Positions 63,654 to 64,000 of a DNA stretch of 64,000 nt are shown piece after piece (within the stretch, counting starts at the first letter, position 1; the number at the start of each line of letters is the position of its first letter). The stretch is from Arenicola marina. Its lineage: Eukaryota > Annelida > Polychaeta > Arenicolidae. The stretch is taken from assembly GCA_964019135.1 (NCBI GenBank), contig OZ025258.1, positions 35,746,126 through 35,810,125 on the forward strand, written 5' to 3'. Position numbers and translations under genes: made by a program. The notes beneath the pieces are model-generated. The model worked only from the letters and a program-made list of their open reading frames with translations. It ran no database searches and was not told the origin of the DNA.

Positions 63654-64000
63654 GTATGTTGGCTGAGAGTAGGCAGGGGGTGTAACGAAGGAGGAAGAGG
63701 AGGAGGGGGAGGAGGGCGAGTGGGAGGGGGGGGGACGAGGGGGATGAGGAGAAGGGGCGTTGGTGCGGTCAATGATGAGGGGAGGGGAGGCGGTTTGGCA
63801 ATGGTTGCGGATAGGGAATAGGGTGGTGATGGGGTGAACGCTGTTGCTACGCATAAAGCGCAGGGTTAGTACAGGGGTTAAAGGTCAAGTCCTGGTGTCT
63901 CGTTCTCCTGGTGTATCCTGAGCCTGTGTTGGGAGGGATTGTAGTGCATATCGATCTATAGAAAACCCATGTGCAAGCAAGCCCGTGTGTGCATGATATT
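63654..64000 (+). other. Start of intron 35, G-rich tract
   Basis: Holds a purine-rich, G-run-rich tract at about 63678-63800 (repeated GGAGG and GGGGGGGGG runs) with G-quadruplex potential on the + strand. No exon seen before the window ends. Confidence 0.6.

Noticed and set aside
63380..63854. Proline/serine-rich minus-strand open frames
   Set aside because: Complement of exon 35 and the adjoining G-rich purine tract; composition alone explains the frame.

Overview
This is a eukaryotic, almost certainly metazoan invertebrate, genomic window. It is filled by one split gene on the + strand whose coding sequence starts at 665 and runs off the right edge. I resolve 35 coding exons (665..63653) totalling 4,624 nt, or about 1,541 residues, and the reading phase carries across all 34 junctions. 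The protein is a secreted alpha-2-macroglobulin / complement C3 / thioester-protein (TEP) family member. It has a signal peptide, a series of macroglobulin (MG) domains, a class A LDL-receptor repeat at the bait/anaphylatoxin position, a TED-like helical domain and a C-terminal receptor-binding-like MG8. The thioester motif is destroyed: Cys aligns with Thr and Gln with Gly. LDLa plus a lost thioester is the architecture of Macroglobulin complement-related (Mcr, TEP6), best known from Drosophila for septate-junction and clearance roles. I therefore call it Mcr-like. The host phylum cannot be fixed from sequence alone; retroelement and MITE remnants fit a marine invertebrate, perhaps a mollusc or other lophotrochozoan.

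Layout: 1-664 upstream AT-rich DNA and possible 5' end; 665-5361 signal peptide, MG1 and start of MG2; 5362-9998 a long intron with a LINE 3' end and several repeats; 9999-18534 MG2-MG6; 18919-19041 LDLa; 23457-28662 rest of MG6, MG7 and start of the CUB-like region; 28895-44598 CUB-like and TED; 59504-63653 second CUB strand(s) and MG8. No tRNA, rRNA or second protein-coding gene is supported.

The striking feature is the introns. Roughly 60% of the window (about 38 kb, my estimate) is tandem minisatellite. Nearly every larger intron has its own unrelated unit: 18 and 35 bp in intron 2, 48 bp in intron 4, 59 bp in intron 10, 38 bp in intron 18, 55 bp in intron 20, 33 bp in intron 22, 52 bp in intron 28, 56 bp in intron 31, 30 bp in intron 32 and 23 bp in intron 34. 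Several arrays are visibly made from the gene's own exon-intron junctions. The intron 31 unit (about 265 copies) is 42 nt of exon 31 tail plus 14 nt of intron including the GTGAGT donor. The intron 10 unit (about 29 copies) is 29 nt of exon 10 tail plus 30 nt of intron. Arrays before exons 2, 3 and 10 end in the real 3' splice site. The splicing machinery must therefore choose the first of hundreds of near-identical donors, and use of any later donor gives an immediate in-frame stop. This junction-seeded amplification is the observation most worth following.
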